Shown here: positions 34,601 to 45,753 of the stretch, piece after piece
Numbering within the stretch: the first letter of the stretch is position 1
How the letters are laid out: each line of letters begins with the position of its first letter
Origin: Ulva prolifera
Lineage: Eukaryota > Chlorophyta > Ulvophyceae > Ulvales > Ulvaceae
NCBI GenBank assembly: GCA_023078555.1
Contig: CM041196.1
Span: 11,922,985 to 11,986,984 of the forward strand
Direction of reading: 5' to 3'
DNA length: 64,000 nt
Translations under genes and position numbers: made by a program
Notes under the pieces: generated by a model
Told to the model about the DNA's origin: nothing
Seen by the model: the letters and a program-made list of their open reading frames with translations, nothing else
Database searches by the model: none

Positions 34601-36480
34601 GCCCTGTGGACGAGGCCCATGGGAAGATCAGATCAGCGTGGATGACGTGGCCAGGCTGAACGCGTGGATCACGCGTGAAGATGGACTTGTGGGTCCCGGC
34701 AGTTTGTTTGCCCTTGGCGCAACCCAAACAGTGTGCAGTTTGTTCACGCGTGCCCGTGGTGCGCGGTACAATGCCTCGCTCCTCGAGGCGTTTCATGTCG
34801 TGGCCATGAAGATGGCCCAGGCGTTCATGCCAAAGAGCGCCATCGTCGAGGCAGGCTTAGGCGCTACGCAACACCTCGCCGTCGACGACGAGGAGTCCGT
34901 TCACGTCCAGCATGGGGATGTGGAGATGCCCATCGCGGTACAAGGCGATGCAATCCGCGTTGCCCTTGACCTCGAGGTTACCCTCGCGCATGAATACGCG
35001 CTAGGCGATGAGAGGTCGCTTGGCGCGCTCGACGTGGGCAACATTGCGGATGTCAGTCCGCATGGTACAAAAGCCCACCTTGCTCATGAAGATGATGGTG
35101 CCGTAGCCCAGTATGCGGGTGGTTTCATTGCCTGCGTAGCGGATGGTTGTACGCGAGCCTGGAGGTACGGCACGGGAATCATGCAGAATAGACACATCTG
35201 CGGTTAGGTGGCGATTGCAGCCCGTGTCAAATCAGACCATCGCGCGTCTCGGCCATGAAGCCGACGCAATCCTCCTCAGCACTATAGCAGGCAAGATCAC
35301 ATTCTGGGAAGTTGTTATCGTCGCAGGCTTCGTCGTCCGCCAGGCTGGCGGAGGCGCCGCCGCCGTCGCCGCCACGAGGCGGCGTGTACGCTTGCACAGG
35401 TGCAGCTTCGTTGGGATATTGGGACGCGCAGTGGCCAAAGTGGCCACAGACCGGACAGTGTCCACGAGGGGCGCCGCGGCCACGTCCACGGCTTCGCCAG
35501 CGTCCTCTGCCGGGGTCGTAGTCCGAAGGGGGGGTTGGTGCGATCACCTAGACCGCTGTTGCGATCCCCTCGGCCGCCGCAGGCTGCATGGCCGGCACGG
35601 CTGGGGCGGCCGCCGCGGCCGTCCCGAAGAGCGAGACCAGCGAAGCGCTGGGATATTGCAGCATCGACGTTCTCGAAGCCCGCCAGGGCGAGTTGCAGAT
35701 CAGGCATTGTCGTGTATGGATTCAGAGTGTGTTGGCGTCTGACGCCATGAAAAGTCTCGACGGTGCCATCGAGAGCAAGGACGACGAGCTCCACTTCTTC
35801 CAGCTTGCCCCTAGCACTAAGGTGCTGTTCGTGAATGCTCTGAAAACGAGTGAGATAGTCAGATGACGTTTCGTCGACGCTCTGGACGAATTCGTTGAGT
35901 TGCCTGCGAGTTTTCTCAAAGTTGGTGGCGAGCCACTGTTTGTGATGCGTCTCGACATTCTTGAATGCCAAATGGCATTGCTGACATGATGATGGAATAA
36001 GATGCTTCAGATTCGTGGCAATAGACGAGCGGATGATGCTGATACCTATCTTCTGAAACCGTGCATCTCCAGGCTCCGACCCTTGCATGAGCCAATCCGC
36101 CGAACGAATGACGAATGCATGCTCTAAAGAGTCCTGGAATTCTCTAATATGTGTTCCGTCGTACAAAGTGACGTTGCAGTTATCCCACCGCGGTTTGAGC
36201 TTCTCGAGCTCGGTCACGGCGGGAGAAGCCATGGCGAAACAGTCGATGAGACCAGGCAGATGCGGCACAGACCAATCCACAATAAGATCAGTCGTATTTA
36301 TCATAAAGTTTATGTGAGACAAGCATAGTCTTGACACTTACTGTCATGAATTCCGTCGAAACTAGGTCAAAGCTAGTCAAAGCACTCAAGTGTGCAGCGA
36401 GAGCTACTCGCACCTCTAACAAACACCTAGTTTGTTACACTTACTGTCGTCAAGCCGTCACGGACCCAATGCAGCGCTAT

Positions 36481-36492
36481 GGACCCATAACC
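36481..36492 (-). other. Primer site of element E (half-tRNA type)
   Basis: The plus strand reads GGACCCATAACC directly against the LTR. It is one mismatch from the initiator tRNA-Met anticodon arm GGGCCCATAACC, the same design as in D and F. Confidence 0.75.
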
Positions 36493-36655
36493 TGTTGAAA
36501 TGAGAGGTAGAGCGAGCAGAGATATTGACAAAGGGTAGTTACTGAGATATCATCGATCGATATAAGGCAGCGAACCAGCCACTGCCGTTGGGCTAGTCCG
36601 CTGTATGTCGAGGACATGCATGGCCAGTCTCTGTGACCACACTATATTCCTGACA
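36493..36655 (-). repeat. 5' LTR of element E
   Basis: 163 bp, matching 31509-31671 with about ten substitutions. Confidence 0.9.
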
Positions 36656-37204
36656 CTTCACTCTTGTGGAAGAAGGCGGCCAGCTCAGCCCCGCGTGGAC
36701 ACATGTCCTCATCGTCGTCACCTTGTCAGGGAACATGCCCTGTCCATCTGGGGAACGGGTATGTGTTGCGAAACGACTCGATGGCTGCATGTGCATTTTC
36801 TTCCGAGGCTGCAAGCAGATGATGCGTGGGGGTGGCTAAGATTCCTGTATGTAATCTTCTATCCATCTGATTGGCACACCCTGGGATCATTCTTGAATGG
36901 TGCAGAAATTCATAAGGTGAGGACTCTGTGTTGTTTCCCGGAGGTCCCCAATTGATGTTCCAATTGTTGTTCGGGGAGACTGGACATGTCGATCCCTGGG
37001 AGGAGGTGTGCGAAGGACAGTGCACCATTGGACGGGATGTCGCTGAGAGGTGTCAATCCACAAAGCCTTCCCGAAAAAAATCTGCGGAGCTCTGATTCCC
37101 TGCAAATCGATGCGGTCCATCCATGTCTGGAGCTGGTAAAATGTGTTGCAGCCACGTACCAGTTGTTGTATCAAGTCCTTGGTGCACTGCGTGATTGGAG
37201 CCAT
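36656..37204 (-). pseudogene. Downstream part of unrecognised gene-like region
   Basis: Minus-strand frames continue below the 234-codon ORF. 36887-37204 holds NTFYQLQTWMDRIDLQGIRA and IFFGKALWIDTSQ; 36726-37028 and 36593-36814 carry on to element E's edge. They lie in different frames, so introns or decay must separate them. The composition is protein-like, rich in aromatics and balanced in charge. No family is recognised. Element E's insertion point appears to fall in the last of these frames. Confidence 0.35.
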
Positions 37205-37875
37205 TTAATACAGTATGTATTGGTGGCTGAAAATGTATACTGTGCGCTACGAAACCAATTGTGAGACTGATCGTCTGCAAAATTTGGGTTGCATTCAGGC
37301 AGAGATGATGTAATTGGTAAGACGGTCTGCACCTGCGCTGCGACGCTGGCCGAGCAATCTCGGTACTGAAGCGCCTCAGCCTTGGTAATCTCGGATACGT
37401 GCGCCGTGGGAAACAGCTCGGACACGTACTTAACACAATACTTTGCACTTGTAAACGCGTGCCAGACTGCGTGAGTAATGTCATAAAAGATAGGCTCGGC
37501 CGCCTTGGCCAAGCTAACAATGGCTGCTCCGTGGCTGGTCACGGCAGACGAGGTTCGGAGCTTCAAGGTCCTCTCCTTTGCGCCCAGCAACCCTAAGTGG
37601 TCATTCTTGACGGGACAAGACAGAAACGCCAGCGCAAAGCTCTTGTAATCAGGAGCAAACGCATAGGCCAGATCCAGGAACGGCTGGGCAATTTTCGGGC
37701 CTAGCCAGACCATAAGGGTCATAGCGGCCGGGCTGAGCAGATCACGCACCGGGCCAGCGCAAGGGCCCCACTCCGTGCTGCATGTAAACGCCGTAGCCGG
37801 TTTCAATGCACGCTTGAGCACCTCGACCGACTGCTTACGCTCAGGTGGCTGGAACGGCACTTCATCAGCAGACAA
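37171..37875 (-). CDS. Unrecognised 234-codon ORF
   Basis: It is open on the minus strand from 37875 down to the stop at 37171 and contains no repeats. The nominal first codon is TTG, and the frame is open further up as DARQLFVESALSADEV. It is therefore better read as an internal exon or a gene that has lost its start. Features are a charged N-terminus (PPERKQSVEVLKRALKPA), a hydrophobic middle (about residues 45-85, including AMTLMVWLGPKIAQPFLDLA) and repeated Tyr/Cys words (YCVKYV, YCIKWL). About 38050 the upstream frame shows a stop, and one base shifts the frame near 37905. It is not a transposase, reverse transcriptase or gag that I know. Confidence 0.45.
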   Translation of the reverse strand: MSADEVPFQPPERKQSVEVLKRALKPATAFTCSTEWGPCAGPVRDLLSPAAMTLMVWLGPKIAQPFLDLAYAFAPDYKSFALAFLSCPVKNDHLGLLGAKERTLKLRTSSAVTSHGAAIVSLAKAAEPIFYDITHAVWHAFTSAKYCVKYVSELFPTAHVSEITKAEALQYRDCSASVAAQVQTVLPITSSLPECNPNFADDQSHNWFRSAQYTFSATNTYCIKWLQSRSAPRT

Positions 37876-37899
37876 GGCAGACTCAACAAACAGTTGACG

Positions 37900-38409
37900 C
37901 GCGTCTACTCACAGTCTCGAACGCAGATTTGTCAAACTCGGCCACGCTCGCCACTAACAACGACTGTAACCACGACAACATACTGAACAGCCGCCTGATA
38001 CAATCCAAATCCGACTGGGGAAACGCAGACAGCCCCGGATTCTGGGATTGGTCAAGCGACTAATTACACTCAGCCGGAGAGACCAACGAGTCGCGAGCTG
38101 TTTCCCACGTAATCGCGATGTCGCCCATTGTGACGTCGTCGCCAGCCATCTGCAGCGCCTCGGTCGAATTAATCAGGCCAGGGAACTTAGCAGATTCGAT
38201 ACCTGTTGAGACCTATTGGTATAGTCTCGGGTAACAGACCTCGATGGCGGTAATCGGAAGAAATGATGGGACAACAGTTCGCCGCAGCACGAGGGCTGTA
38301 TAGGCACAATCAGAACAGGAATACAATCACACGCAGAGATGCGACGTGCTAGTGCAGAGATGGATGGCGCCCCAACCAGACTACTATCAAGCGTGTCTGG
38401 TCCCAGCAA
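37900..38409 (-). pseudogene. Upstream part of the same unrecognised gene
   Basis: A minus-strand ORF at 38173-38409 (78 codons) ends near a possible splice acceptor (CTCAACAG at about 38201). Another frame then reads STEALQMAGDDVTMGDIAITW and, after a stop near 38060, SAFPQSDLDCIRRLFSMLSW. It leads toward the 234-codon ORF after a one-base shift. The run of sense-like sequence in one direction over 1.5 kb is why I treat 36.66-38.41 kb as one decayed or intron-bearing gene. Confidence 0.35.
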
Positions 38410-39278
38410 GCGCTCGGTATAAATACCAGGGTGTGTGCGCCCAGGTCAATCCCCCTGTCAAAGCTGGCCTCACCGAATCGTGCCGCATAACTGCCACACT
38501 GATCCCAGATCCCGCATAAGCGCGGGAGATCTTAAATTGTGGCTCACAGAGCCTGAGATGAGTGTAAGCAAGGCTGCGCACATAATTCGTGGGCAGCTCT
38601 GGGTGGCTGTACAGATATTATCGTGCATGCCAACCCTGGAGCCCGCCGGGCGGACCCTGTGTAACGGCGGTAATGCACACAGTAAGACGTAATATGTGCA
38701 GTAACGATTCGGCTAGCCGCATAAAGCCACAATAAGCCTATGACGGGACAAATTGTGCCGGGAGAAGGCTGTCCACAGTGCTGATGCAATGTGCACGTAA
38801 GGCTGGTGGACGCGTGCAGTCACACGTGGCGAGTGCAGCCACGTAAGCCCACTGAGCGTACGTGTGATCACACTGTGTACAACACGATCGGTAATTCACA
38901 AGCTATGCGTGTGCGACCGTCCACATGGCTGGACAAGTCGCTACGCATATAAGAAAATGTGTTAATTGTGCCATGCGCTAGTGTGTGAGATATCTAACAA
39001 CACGGCATTCACAGTTCAAGGTCTTCAACCAGTTTCTGTTCTGTCTGTTAGCATACAGACGTCCAGAAATGCACAACGCTGATGCGGTAGCCGTGCAAAT
39101 AACAACGGGTGCGCGATGCAGGCAGGAGACCTAGCCGATTAAGTGTAATGTCGTACTACCGGAGCGGCTCTGCATTCTCTTGTGGTATGTTTTGAAGCCG
39201 TCTTGGATAATCGCGCCTAAGGCTGTCCCGTCGTCGGTGCAACCATACGGAAGATTCCAACGTCACCATGTTCGCCAG
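38410..39278. other. No recognisable feature
   Basis: Mixed-composition DNA with only short, conflicting frames. Near 38800-38960 the words CACACGTGGC, GTACGTGTGATCACAC and GTGTAC recur, but no structured repeat emerges. Confidence 0.4.
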
Positions 39279-39566
39279 TCACGGGCAAAGTCCAGACCTG
39301 ACCTTTTTGATAGGGGATGTACACCACATGGGTGAAGAAATCCTTGGCAATGTCGTCCTGCACTGCTCGCACTCCAGGCACGCAGCAGAATCATCGGTGC
39401 CCCGAGCCTCAACTTTACAAACAAGTTTTAGCTGCCGGTCATTCAGGATATTGTCAACGTCCTCATTTGCCTTTTTTGCGAGGCTAATCGTGCTTTTTAC
39501 ATCATCAATTAATACAGATATGGATTGTAATGCACGGATTGCAATGCTTTGTGTTTCGTCTTTCAT
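39279..39566 (-). CDS. Small ORF, coiled-coil-like N-terminus
   Basis: 95 codons from an ATG at 39566. Residues 1-45 (KDETQSIAIRALQSISVLID...) look helical and could form a coiled coil. Residues 45-70 carry three cysteines, C-x2-C-x2-C (CLECEQC). No family is recognised. Neighbouring minus-strand frames at 39750-40022 and 40563-40799 share its direction, so it may be an exon of the same decayed transposon gene that runs up to 43 kb. Confidence 0.3.
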   Translation of the reverse strand: MKDETQSIAIRALQSISVLIDDVKSTISLAKKANEDVDNILNDRQLKLVCKVEARGTDDSAACLECEQCRTTLPRISSPMWCTSPIKKVRSGLCP

Positions 39567-39749
39567 GACTGTTGGCTACTATACTTGTGAAGAAGCGATA
39601 CACGTCAGAGTGGTGGTCAACGCCACATACTAATTTTGCTACGATGCTGTCCTGGTCTGTCTATTCAAAAGAAGCGCCAACATGTCGGGCGACGTCACCT
39701 GCAGCCACTTGCGACCGGGCACGCGGGCACAGACATTTGACTGCAATAA

Positions 39750-40022
39750 TTATCGGTAATGAAGGGTATGCTGTTTCGGTAATGTTGTTGATAGAAAGCT
39801 ATACCACCTCCGGCGATGCACGACAGTGTCGTTGTTGTAAATGTGAATGATGAGTGTTACAAGTGACATTCGTAACGTGCCCGACGCCCTCTTGTCCACA
39901 TATTGCGTAGTGTATATCGGCTGGTGCCCATGGTGAAATGTCCAGACAATATATCGCTGTCCGGGTATTCGATAAGGCAAAGTCACATTTTCATATAATA
40001 TAGACTCCATGTGATGAAGCAT
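39750..40022 (-). CDS. Unrecognised minus-strand ORF, 90 codons
   Basis: Open from an ATG at 40022. It contains LPYRIPGQRYIVWTFHHG and a basic tail (VVHRRRWYSFLSTTLPK). It has a protein-like residue mix but no motif I can name. It may belong with the frames at 40563-40799 (78 codons, CATRMGWCHLCPL) and 40875-41312. Confidence 0.25.
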   Translation of the reverse strand: MLHHMESILYENVTLPYRIPGQRYIVWTFHHGHQPIYTTQYVDKRASGTLRMSLVTLIIHIYNNDTVVHRRRWYSFLSTTLPKQHTLHYR

Positions 40023-40562
40023 ATCTCGGATCGCGTTAAATTAATTTCTTGTGTCCGTGTGCTTGAGAGCGCCTGCTGGTCATGATGCAAGTGCACATAC
40101 ACTAGCCTGCTCCGGAGGCGATAAAGCTGCTTCACGAAGAGAACCGATGTGCATGCCAAGCGAGAACCCAATATGTCATGTATTGCTTGTGTGGCCTACT
40201 CTTCTTGAGGCGATCAATCTGTGTAGAGACTAATGGTATTCATCTACGTCAATTTGCGACGTGGTGTTGTTCAGGTGCTCGGAAACGGAGGAGAGAACAG
40301 CTATGGTTGCAAAGGCCATCACCTGTTGGCGGTTGCCACTGATGGAGGTAATGCTACGCATTACCCTTAGCCCGTGACCACCTACAGCGATCCGAGGATT
40401 CGCGGAAATAACTGCATTTGTATTAGTGGCAACACTGCCGGGCTTGCAATTGCATCCTTAAGGGTGTATGCCAGCCGGCAACAGGCACCAGACATTTCCA
40501 CAGGCTACAATGCGCACGCCTATACAGGAGGCCCCCCGGAACAGTAATCATGCAATCAAACA

Positions 40563-40799
40563 CTATGTACTTCGAAGGTCGTCATCAGAATAGTGTCCAA
40601 CATCGCATGCAATGACAGAGATAGGTGCAAGGTACACGCCTGCGGTCAAAACATGCCCCACACAATCACAAGCGTTTTCATCTAGTGTGTGTTGAGTCGT
40701 TGCCCTAAGAACCATTAGAAACCGCTTGGACAGCGGACATAGGTGGCACCACCCCATGCGTGTCGCACATTTAACATATTCATAATGGATCATGACCAC
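40563..40799 (-). CDS. Unrecognised minus-strand ORF, 78 codons
   Basis: Open from an ATG at 40799, with a Cys/His-containing start (CATRMGWCHLC) and an acidic end (DVGHYSDDDL). Position and direction fit the decayed Tnp2-type gene to its right, but sequence similarity is not visible to me. Confidence 0.2.
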   Translation of the reverse strand: MVMIHYEYVKCATRMGWCHLCPLSKRFLMVLRATTQHTLDENACDCVGHVLTAGVYLAPISVIACDVGHYSDDDLRST

Positions 40800-40874
40800 T
40801 CCAAAGTCCTACGAGCTCTGGATTACTGCATATCGGATTTGATACTGTACAAGAACATTGTCAAGAACATTGTC

Positions 40875-41312
40875 TTACAAATGCACGCCAGTACCACCGC
40901 CCACATCATCCTCTTCGTTAGACTGCCCATACGCTGCTTCAAGTAACAGGTCTCTGCGACCTGTAAACCCCATCTTACTAATTGTATTGAAGTAATCCCC
41001 TTTGACTTCATCTGGAATGAAGAAACAGGGGCAGTGAATCTGCCTCAAATGCATGGCATGGCTGTACCCCAGTCTTCGTCTCCGAGGAAACAGCCACAAG
41101 GCCCACGGGACACAACATGCGCCAGCAGCGGGGTTATTGTTGAAATAATCCTCCAGACCAGCACCACGGCGGATGCTGAGGTGATCCCTCAGCGTGCCTA
41201 CAGCCAAGCAAGCCTCACCATTTGGCGACCCCATGTCTGACCTGCGGACTAGCACTATCTGCTCGATCTCTAAGATACATGCGTTATGACGTTTGCCTGC
41301 CATGAAAGGCAC
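40875..41312 (-). CDS. Unrecognised 145-codon ORF
   Basis: Open on the minus strand from an ATG at 41312. It includes CILEIEQIVLVRRSDMGS, a basic segment LFPRRRRLGY and FFIPDEVKGDYFNTISKMGF, ending in a glycine- and acid-rich tail. The plus strand opposite has no comparable frame. It lies about 340 bp below the Tnp2-type blocks on the same strand, so it may be the C-terminal part of that transposase. I have no motif to prove it. Confidence 0.35.
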   Translation of the reverse strand: MPFMAGKRHNACILEIEQIVLVRRSDMGSPNGEACLAVGTLRDHLSIRRGAGLEDYFNNNPAAGACCVPWALWLFPRRRRLGYSHAMHLRQIHCPCFFIPDEVKGDYFNTISKMGFTGRRDLLLEAAYGQSNEEDDVGGGTGVHL

Positions 41313-41654
41313 ATAGGCGTACTAGTAGGTTTGTGTGCGTCCCTTTGCTGAAGTTCCTATGACTGTCCTGACGTTGAAAGCTCACCATTGAATAGTGGCA
41401 GAAGCTGAACACACCCCTGTTGCTGAGATGCCTCACTTGGGCTCGTAATGGTCAAGTATGCAATGGCCCACACCACCAACATTATGCAGGTGGATTGTAT
41501 CTTCGCGCAGCGTACCTGTAACTACGGAGGCCACTGGACTGGAAGGGTTTGACTCCACGGCAACCAATGTCCGTATGATTCTTGTTCGCAGCTTCGTAAC
41601 TCTTCTCCCACACAGCTTCACACTCTGCTCCATGTGTATACATGCGCTAGTAAC

Positions 41655-43008
41655 TCACTGAACATGTGACATAAGCATCGGGACTGCAGATCGATCATGC
41701 TCGGTGCAACAACCAAGCAGACTTGAAAAAACATATTCGGGCAAGAATGGAGTGAATACCTTTTTTGCGTTTGCGTTGCTCAATTGAATTCGGATCGGAT
41801 GTGAGCCCCCCCCCCCCCCCCCCCCCTTGCAGCGAGGGCCGGCATGGTGTTCAGCCGTAGCTTTCAGGGAGATATTGACTACATCTAGGCTGCGCACTTG
41901 ATGCCCGGCCTCTGAAATGCACACCTGCGAGATTGCTGCCAGATCATGTTGCCCTTCCTTCCCAAATTGGATGGAGATGGTGATCCAATGCTGCATATCA
42001 ATTGCTTGACAAGCGATACATTGTGACACTCCCAACACATCATTCCCGCAGCACATGATCCATGAGGAATTTGGATGCCAACAAGGACCTGAAGCCAGCC
42101 ACCGGGTCCTTGTCAGCCTTCTTGTCCTTGTTCCATATCATTGCCTCGCACGGGCTGCAGAATCCAGCCCATGCAGACCACCCAAGCTTAAAGCCATCAT
42201 GTAGCAGCCGCAGCCATCGCAGCCCACATATGTTACAACCTCGGTTACCAGTGTGCCCGGTTGTGAGAGCCCACGTGCACCTAGCGGGGGTGTCTGCCAA
42301 AGCAAATACCACAATCGAGTACACCGGTCGCCATTTTTTCTTGTGACTGTCCCACACACGTATTGGTTTACCAGAGAAGGTAAGCATTCCTGCAAGGTGT
42401 CCAAGAACAGGTGTTACCAATCACGGCTTAAGGCGTTCACGTGCAGTATTTAGGGCAGGTACACTCACCGTCATTGTCCTCCGTCATCACTGGCTCACGG
42501 CACTTGAACTGCTGGAGCAGCATTGCCATGATCTCTGACAAGTCGCTTGGGTCCTCAGGACCGCTGATGAATGCAAATGAATAGCAGGCCAAGTGTGTGT
42601 TACACAGGAACCTAGGCGAGTCAAGGCATTTCAAGGCAATGACAGTGGTTGTGGCATGTGCCCATGCAACTGGACACCATCGACAAACAGGGCGAAGAAC
42701 AAAGTCAACGTGTCACCGGCACCGGTCATCACCTCATCGGAGGGATTGCTGTCCACGTGCCCGAAGTCCGGCACATCACTAGGCTCTGCCGGAGACTGAT
42801 GGCAATCGAGGGGATGCAGAGTTGTCTGTGGCACAGCTGAAGCATTCACGGTGGAGCATCTGTTCGGAGAAGAAATGGAACCGCCATGGGCCTCGTCCAG
42901 TTGCTCGTAAAAAATGGATTGCAACATAGCCTGACTCCTTGTGCCAACGAACCGTGCAAACATGTCTGCTCTGAATAGATACTTCACAACGTCCTCAAGA
43001 TTCAACAT
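41655..43008 (-). pseudogene. CACTA-type Tnp2 transposase remnant
   Basis: Three minus-strand blocks occur in the order expected of Tnp2 (Transposase family tnp2 of CACTA/EnSpm transposons). At 42631-43008, FVDGVQLHGH is like the family's 'DG' start. At 42437-42634, FISGPEDPSDLSEIMAMLL is like its 'GP..PS' segment. At 42040-42420, VYSIVVFALADTPARCTWAL is followed by GNRGCNICGLR, the D-x-PA and C-x2-C block. They sit in different frames, with decay or short introns between, and the catalytic acids cannot be checked by eye. A 21-C tract interrupts the downstream part. No CACTA termini were found. Confidence 0.55.
41806..41826. repeat. Poly-C tract (21 nt)
   Basis: An uninterrupted run of 21 C between GATGTGAG and TTGCAGCG, within the Tnp2-type remnant. 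Confidence 0.9.
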
Positions 43009-43412
43009 GTACGCACTTCCGTAACAAGTCCTCCGTCATATAGCCTGGCATCTACATTGCACATGCATGACGAGATGCAGCCGCTTGCAAATGCAGCTAC
43101 ACTGTTGGAATAAGCCACCGATGCAAGGCCCACTCTATCGTGTCTGTATGGAGCCGCGCACCTCCTCATAGGTTGCAATTGTTTATTCCTTTTAGTGTAA
43201 TCGTGGATTGCCACATCGGGTTCACCGTTGCCCTTGAACCTGGTGTTGTTTTTCGAGCGGGAGTCGCATGCCAAAGACCGTGGGACAATGCACTCCCGAT
43301 ACAAAGTGGTCTTAGTGAGTGACGCGCAAAAATAAACAACAAGTCTCATCGATTGGGGAATATTTCAAGCATCGTTTTTGTTGAATGAACAGAATGCATC
43401 ATTTGTCTCGCA

Positions 43413-45009
43413 CCATTGCGGAAAACGGTCCCATGTCGTCATTTTGGGATGTTTATGTTAGGACCACCCTCCCCAAACAGCGCTTTGTTCCCAAACCTTC
43501 GAGCCTTATCCAACAATCGTCCCATAACTCGTTCTATGATGCGTCGATTGATGGTTTACTTGCATATACCCCTCCTTGATGTCATGTTGCGTCTTTGTGT
43601 GTCCTTTTTCGGAATCAATGATTAACCGTGGTTATCATGCCTGCATCGCATGCTACATGTGATGTCTGATGACCTTGTGAAATTAAGAAACAGTTGTGTG
43701 CAGTCTTCTGTCTAAATTTATTGTTCCGGGATGTACTTCCCCCAGGTGTAGCTAGTAAGCTTACCAGTAGCCTACCAGCTTGAGTCGTTGGAATCACGTG
43801 TAATACGAGCCGGAGTACCGCAATCGGTTGGGGTAGCTCTTGCATCTACCATGCCTGTTATTCACATACATTGATGTTGGCGTCCTATGCCTCTATGATT
43901 GGGCTTCATCAAATGGTGTGTTGTTGTACGAAGCCGCTGTTCATAAGTATAGCGTCCCCCGCAGCAAATTTTTAAGCCTTATAGATGAATTCTCGAAACA
44001 GAAATGATGTATAGCCACGACATTCACCTCGTTTGGCTCCTCGAGTGCTTGCACCACCATTGTTTTAACGACTCCCATGACTCAACTCCCTACAATTACA
44101 AGGCCGACTCGGGCTCCTACTTTAAAATGTTGACACCCGATACATCTTCCACGCCATTGTATAAAAGCTTGCATCGCCCAACAGCTGGTGCGTATTCTCA
44201 CAAGCGAGTACACAATGTGAATCTTGTCTATATGCAAATCGCTTGTATAGGTGGCATGTGGTTGCTCCTGTGTGAGACGAACTAGCATTGAGGACACGTG
44301 CATTCTCATGCCTCGCCAACATTCTGAACTGAACGCAAACACCTCCATGATATCCTATCATTTGCAAAAGCTTTGATAAGATGTGGTGTATGAGTGCTTG
44401 TGTACGAATGTACGCCGGGTGCGGGAAGCTTGTGATGTGTCGTGACATGCATGCCTTCACCAGATACTAAGGAGCCGTGATCTAAGGGCCCCGATATTTT
44501 GAATCGAATCGCAGTGTTACGTACAAATTAGAAAATGCTTGAAAACCTCTCAACGTCTTGAGTTTGAGCGGGACATACAAACAGTGAAAAGTGGGATTTG
44601 GTCAAGTCCACTTAACGTTAACGCCAACAACGGGTGGCTTGATTTGTAGTAAAGCCTGTTAAAGCAAGTCAGTATGGTAGGAGGCTTGTGTGGTAAGATA
44701 CAGTCCGGTGATGCATGGCACGCTCCGTACAATATGTAATGAAAAATCATGACATTGGGTCACATTAGAAGCGATTTTTGGCTGCTCCAAACAAGGAGGT
44801 GCACACGTCCCAAAGTGTACATTCTATGGAACCTCCCTTCCGACAACCATCAGAGGCCCATAGAGCATGTTATCTTTGTGTTGTGCAACGCGGACATGCA
44901 TGGATGCCTCAGTTCGACCGGGACGTTTGGGGGTCCTAGATCGAGGGTTCCACTGGACTTTGCTCTTCCTGCGTTGATGGAAGCAGGCAACTGTGCATCG
45001 GGAGAGGGA
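43413..45009. other. 1.6-kb stretch missing from R3 copy 1
   Basis: No recognised gene. There are short frames on both strands only (up to about 110 codons, mutually overlapping). No terminal repeats were found at its edges, so insertion and deletion cannot be told apart. Confidence 0.35.
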
Positions 45010-45174
45010 GGCGGCCGCACGGGCTTCGCGGTGGCGTAGGTGCGCTGGCTATGTACATGGAGAATCGCGGTGCCTTTAGCATATGCACCCGACTTGAGTG
45101 TGTGATCGTACTCATACAGCCAGGCCAACAACTCATTTTTCAAGTCACGCGAGCTTGAGAGGCGGCAAATTGTA

Positions 45175-45753
45175 TACCGTATATAATTTAAAGAGTCGTT
45201 GTGGGTTTCACTGGGACTGGACGCGGAAGGAATGTGTTTTTTATTTTTGCGCCGTCGTTGACGCGGCTAGAGGGACAGACGGGGTGCTTAACATTTGCGT
45301 GGTTCGTCGGCCACATGCTGTAAAGGATGGGACAAACGCATTCTATTGTTTGGACGCTCGTCAAACTGATACTGCATACACCTATTTATTATGTCCGCAT
45401 CAACGCAAGCAAGCAGACGCTACGAGCAAACCGGGTTCGTTTGAGGTTACGGAAGGCGACTGTTATGGATGTGTAATGCGACAGTGCTTGCATGGTGCGA
45501 AACACCGAACTGCCCCATTGTGAAAGACACAATTCTGGTACATATCCTTTACTGCCGGTAGTTTTTACGGGACAATGGTACAACCTCATTGTTTTGCAAG
45601 TCGTCACAACATCGGCGAGAAGCCGGGACATAACGAGACAATATACCTCACAATCGTCGAGTCTGCTCTGTACCGGACGAGACAACGCAATTAATTTCGT
45701 CAATTTTATTCCTTGGGGACAGACGCTGATGACTCTTTACATTATATACGGTA
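45175..45753. mobile_element. 579-bp TIR transposon (MITE-like)
   Basis: The ends are inverted repeats of 23 bp with one mismatch (45175-45197 and 45731-45753), beginning TACCGTATATAAT. The paralogous R3 copy reads CAAATTGTA-ATTTGTGACG at 1271-1290 without it, so this is a filled/empty site pair. A TA dinucleotide borders the left end and the right end finishes GGTA. If the TA belongs to the target, the element is CCGTATATAAT...ATTATATACGG with a TA duplication, as in Tc1/mariner-type elements. It encodes no recognisable transposase and is probably non-autonomous. Confidence 0.75.

Larger units (their letters stand above)
31509..36655 (-). mobile_element. Copia element E, older, broken
   Basis: A Ty1/Copia element of about 5.1 kb on the minus strand with short 163-bp LTRs. 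Flanks CTTCG (left) and CTTCA (right) look like a 5-bp target duplication with one change. Parts in minus order are gag with a zinc knuckle near 35.4 kb (about 35.2-36.3 kb), protease and GAG-pre-integrase (about 34.7-35.2 kb), integrase (about 34.3-34.8 kb) and its C-terminal region (33.4-34.1 kb), RT (about 32.4-33.4 kb) and RNase H (YTDSDWA near 32.3 kb). LTRs differ at about 10 of 163 sites, similar in age to D. It is broken, by several breaks. Confidence 0.92.
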
